From contig NZ_JAIRBM010000008.1 in the NCBI RefSeq assembly GCF_020089865.1, positions 62,001 through 126,000 of the forward strand: a stretch of DNA of 64,000 bases, in the 5' to 3' direction. Shown one piece after another: positions 62,305 to 64,000 of this stretch. A program made the position numbers and the translations under genes. The notes beneath the pieces were generated by a model. It saw only the letters and a program-made list of their open reading frames with translations, was not told the origin of the DNA and searched no databases. The DNA is from Microvirga puerhi. GTDB lineage: Bacteria > Pseudomonadota > Alphaproteobacteria > Rhizobiales > Beijerinckiaceae. How positions within the stretch are numbered: the first letter of the stretch is position 1; each line of letters begins with the position of its first letter.

Positions 62305-62445
62305 TCATTCCGGGGCGCCGCAGGCGAGCCCGGAACCCATAGCCGCTGACATCGCAGAACAAAGAGCAGCGGCCATCGCTGCATTCATATCTCCACCGCT
62401 GGTGTTTATGGGTTCCGGGCTCTCGCTATGCTCGCCCCGGAATGA
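62305..62445. repeat. Family B long palindromic element, copy 2
   Basis: 141 bp bounded by TCATTCCGG and CCGGAATGA, with inner arms CGGAACCCATA / TATGGGTTCCG and the shared CATAGCCGCTGA. Outer parts pair further (GGGGCG / CGCCCC-like). It fills most of the 310 bp between the aminotransferase and the FecCD gene. Confidence 0.88.
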
Positions 62446-62534
62446 CGGATGGTGTCATGACGGCGAGAGAGAATGAACGGGTGACACCGCGCTTCGCTGT
62501 TGCTATCGCCACGGGGCGTAACGAAACGGCCGCC

Positions 62535-63539
62535 ATGTTCACCTCCCGGACGATCCTCGTCCTCACGCTCGCGCTTCTCGCCGTGATCCTTTTCGCCGCG
62601 TCGCTGGCGATCGGCCCCGCGCCGATCTCGCCGGTCATGGCCGTGAAGGCGCTCGTCTCGGACCAGGGCAGCGCCAGCATCGTGGTGCGGGATATCCGCC
62701 TGCCGCGCACCTTGCTCAGCCTCATGATCGGCTGGATCTTCGGGCTCACCGGGGCCGGGCTCCAGGGATTGCTGCGTAATCCCCTTGCCGACACCGCCGT
62801 CTTCGGGGCGCCGCAGGCGGCGGCCCTCGGGGCCGTCGTGGTGCTCTATTTCGGGCTTGCGGGAGCGCTGTCCTGGACCTTGCCCATCGCGGCGATCGCG
62901 GGCGCCCTGGTGTCCATCGCCCTCGTAGTGGCGGTCGCCGGCCGCCATGCGACCGTGGTCGTCCTTGTCCTGGCCGGGCTCGCGGTCGGAAGCCTGGCCG
63001 GGGCCGGCACGTCGCTTGCCATCAGCCTCTCGCCCAATCCCTTCGCCGTCACGGAGATCGTCTTCTGGCTCCTCGGCTCCTTCGAAGACCGTTCGATGGT
63101 CCATGTGGGGCTGGCGGCGCCCTTCGTCCTCGTCGCCAGCCTGGCGCTCCTGTCGGCGGGGGCCGGCCTGCGCGCGCTGGCGCTTGGGGAGGAAACGGCA
63201 AAGAGCCTCGGTGTCAACGTGGCCCGCCTACGCCTTCTCATCGTCGGCGGGGCGGCCATCGGCACTGGGGCCTCGGTGGCTGTCGCCGGATCCATCGGCT
63301 TCGTGGGGCTCGTCGCGCCCCATCTGATCCGCCCCTTCGTCGGCTACGACCCGGCCCGGACCCTCGTTCCGGCCGGCCTCGTCGGCGCCGTTCTTCTGCT
63401 TGCGGCCGATTGCGCCGTGCGGCTCATCCCGTCCGGGGTGGAGGTCAAGATCGGGGTCCTGACCGCCATTCTCGGCGTGCCGTTCTTTCTCTGGGTCATT
63501 GCCCGCCGCAAGGCCGAGCTTGCGGAGACCCCTGCATGA
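62535..63539 (+). CDS. FecCD-family iron/siderophore ABC permease
   Basis: 334 aa with about nine membrane segments. LPRTLLSLMIGWIFGLTGAG, GLLRNPLADTAVFGAPQA and SIGFVGLVAPHLIRPFVGYD are FecCD hallmarks. The ligand could be an iron-siderophore, heme or cobalamin. The start is ATG 62535; earlier in-frame starts reach back to the repeat. It overlaps the ATPase gene by 4 bp (ATGA). Confidence 0.9.
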   Translation: MFTSRTILVLTLALLAVILFAASLAIGPAPISPVMAVKALVSDQGSASIVVRDIRLPRTLLSLMIGWIFGLTGAGLQGLLRNPLADTAVFGAPQAAALGAVVVLYFGLAGALSWTLPIAAIAGALVSIALVVAVAGRHATVVVLVLAGLAVGSLAGAGTSLAISLSPNPFAVTEIVFWLLGSFEDRSMVHVGLAAPFVLVASLALLSAGAGLRALALGEETAKSLGVNVARLRLLIVGGAAIGTGASVAVAGSIGFVGLVAPHLIRPFVGYDPARTLVPAGLVGAVLLLAADCAVRLIPSGVEVKIGVLTAILGVPFFLWVIARRKAELAETPA

Positions 63540-64000
63540 GCACCCTTTCGGCCCGCTCCCTGTCGGTGCGTCTGGGACGCAATCAGGCTCTCTCGGGCAT
63601 CGATCTCACCCTGACACCGGGGCGGTTCACGGTGATCGTCGGCCCCAACGGAGCGGGAAAGTCGACCCTGCTGCGGGCGCTCGCCGGCCTTGTCGAGCCC
63701 ACGGCGGGCAGCGTCCTCCTCGATGGCAGGCCGGTGGGGCGGATGCGCTCGGCCGAGCGGGCGCGCGCCATCGCCTATCTGTCTCAAGGAGGGCAGGTGG
63801 CCTGGCCCCTTACCGTCGCAAGCGTGGTCGCCCTCGGCCGCCTGCCGCATGGCGAGGCGCCGGATGCCCTTCCCCCGTCCGGCAGCGAGGCGGTCGGTAC
63901 TGCCATCGCGGCGGTGGGACTGGGCGGGTATGAGGACCGGCCTGCCACGGAACTGTCCGGAGGAGAGCGCGCCCGGGTCCTGCTGGCCCGCGCCCTTGCG
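63536..64000 (+). CDS. FecE-type ABC ATP-binding protein, 3' end cut by window edge
   Basis: 155 codons inside the window, no stop reached. MSTLSARSLSVRLGRNQALS, Walker A IVGPNGAGKSTLLRALAGL, Q-loop near AIAYLSQGGQ and signature ELSGGERARVLLARAL are all present. It is coupled to the preceding permease and forms the second FecCD/FecE importer in the window; the binding protein is not seen and may follow. Confidence 0.92.
   Translation, partial: MSTLSARSLSVRLGRNQALSGIDLTLTPGRFTVIVGPNGAGKSTLLRALAGLVEPTAGSVLLDGRPVGRMRSAERARAIAYLSQGGQVAWPLTVASVVALGRLPHGEAPDALPPSGSEAVGTAIAAVGLGGYEDRPATELSGGERARVLLARALA

Overview
The window is about 64 kb of GC-rich chromosomal DNA from an alphaproteobacterium, most probably order Hyphomicrobiales and close to Methylobacteriaceae (Microvirga/Methylobacterium-like). 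The placement is inferred from gene order and family content: tsaB-rimI-fur/mur-plsC-miaB-phoH-ybeY-corC-lnt-XRE-metK-trmB, rimP-nusA-ylxR, irr next to fabA-fabB-fabI, rnd-lptC-lptA-lptB-rpoN-hpf-ptsN, a HemP/HmuP heme locus, DUF6894 and DUF1236 proteins, and the order's typical palindromic repeats. No 16S gene is present, so the genus is not proven.

Region 1 (1-20 kb) is nearly all on the minus strand and is housekeeping: transcription and ribosome maturation (ylxR, nusA, rimP, ybeY), tRNA modification (trmB, miaB, tsaB), S-adenosylmethionine synthesis (metK), envelope and lipid functions (lnt, corC, plsC, murJ), Fe-S assembly (Nfu type), trpS, a Fur/Mur regulator, a RutE-like reductase, a universal stress protein and a DsbA-like thiol protein. 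Region 2 (20-36 kb) is more mixed. It holds an AraC/GyrI regulator, a degraded IS5-type transposase fragment, a small His-motif membrane protein, the unsaturated fatty acid cluster fabA-fabB-fabI divergent from irr, a DMT exporter, a class III adenylate cyclase, a Tat-exported beta carbonic anhydrase, an unassigned winged-helix-like protein, a 2-hydroxyacid dehydrogenase, a flavin amine oxidase, an NDUFA9-like protein and tRNA-Leu(CAG).

Region 3 (36-51 kb) is the metal and respiration block: the cytochrome bo3 ubiquinol oxidase operon cyoABCD, a MerR regulator divergent from a Zn/Cd/Pb P-type ATPase with a clear MerR-type operator, and a complete heme uptake and use locus. In that locus hemP-hmuT-hmuU-hmuV is divergent from a TonB-dependent heme receptor followed by an IsdG-type monooxygenase, HutX and HugZ. 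An Irr-box-like site lies in the 243 bp divergent promoter, and irr itself lies about 21 kb away, so sensor, receptor, ABC importer, coactivator and two candidate heme-handling enzymes are all in the window. Region 4 (51-64 kb) has two secreted low-complexity proteins, the LPS transport genes lptCAB with rpoN, hpf and ptsN, then a VOC protein, a SIMPL protein, a PotF-like binding protein, an aminotransferase and the start of a second FecCD-type ABC importer cut by the window end.

Three families of short palindromic repeats sit between genes: A, based on GCATCG-AAAAGTGG, seven copies; B, about 140 bp with TCATTCCGG/CCGGAATGA ends, two copies; C, CCTCCCC-hairpins, two copies. I found no CRISPR array, prophage or obvious defence island. 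The points I rate highest are the heme locus with two unrelated heme-degradation-type enzymes under probable Irr control, the repeat families, and several small uncharacterised membrane proteins.
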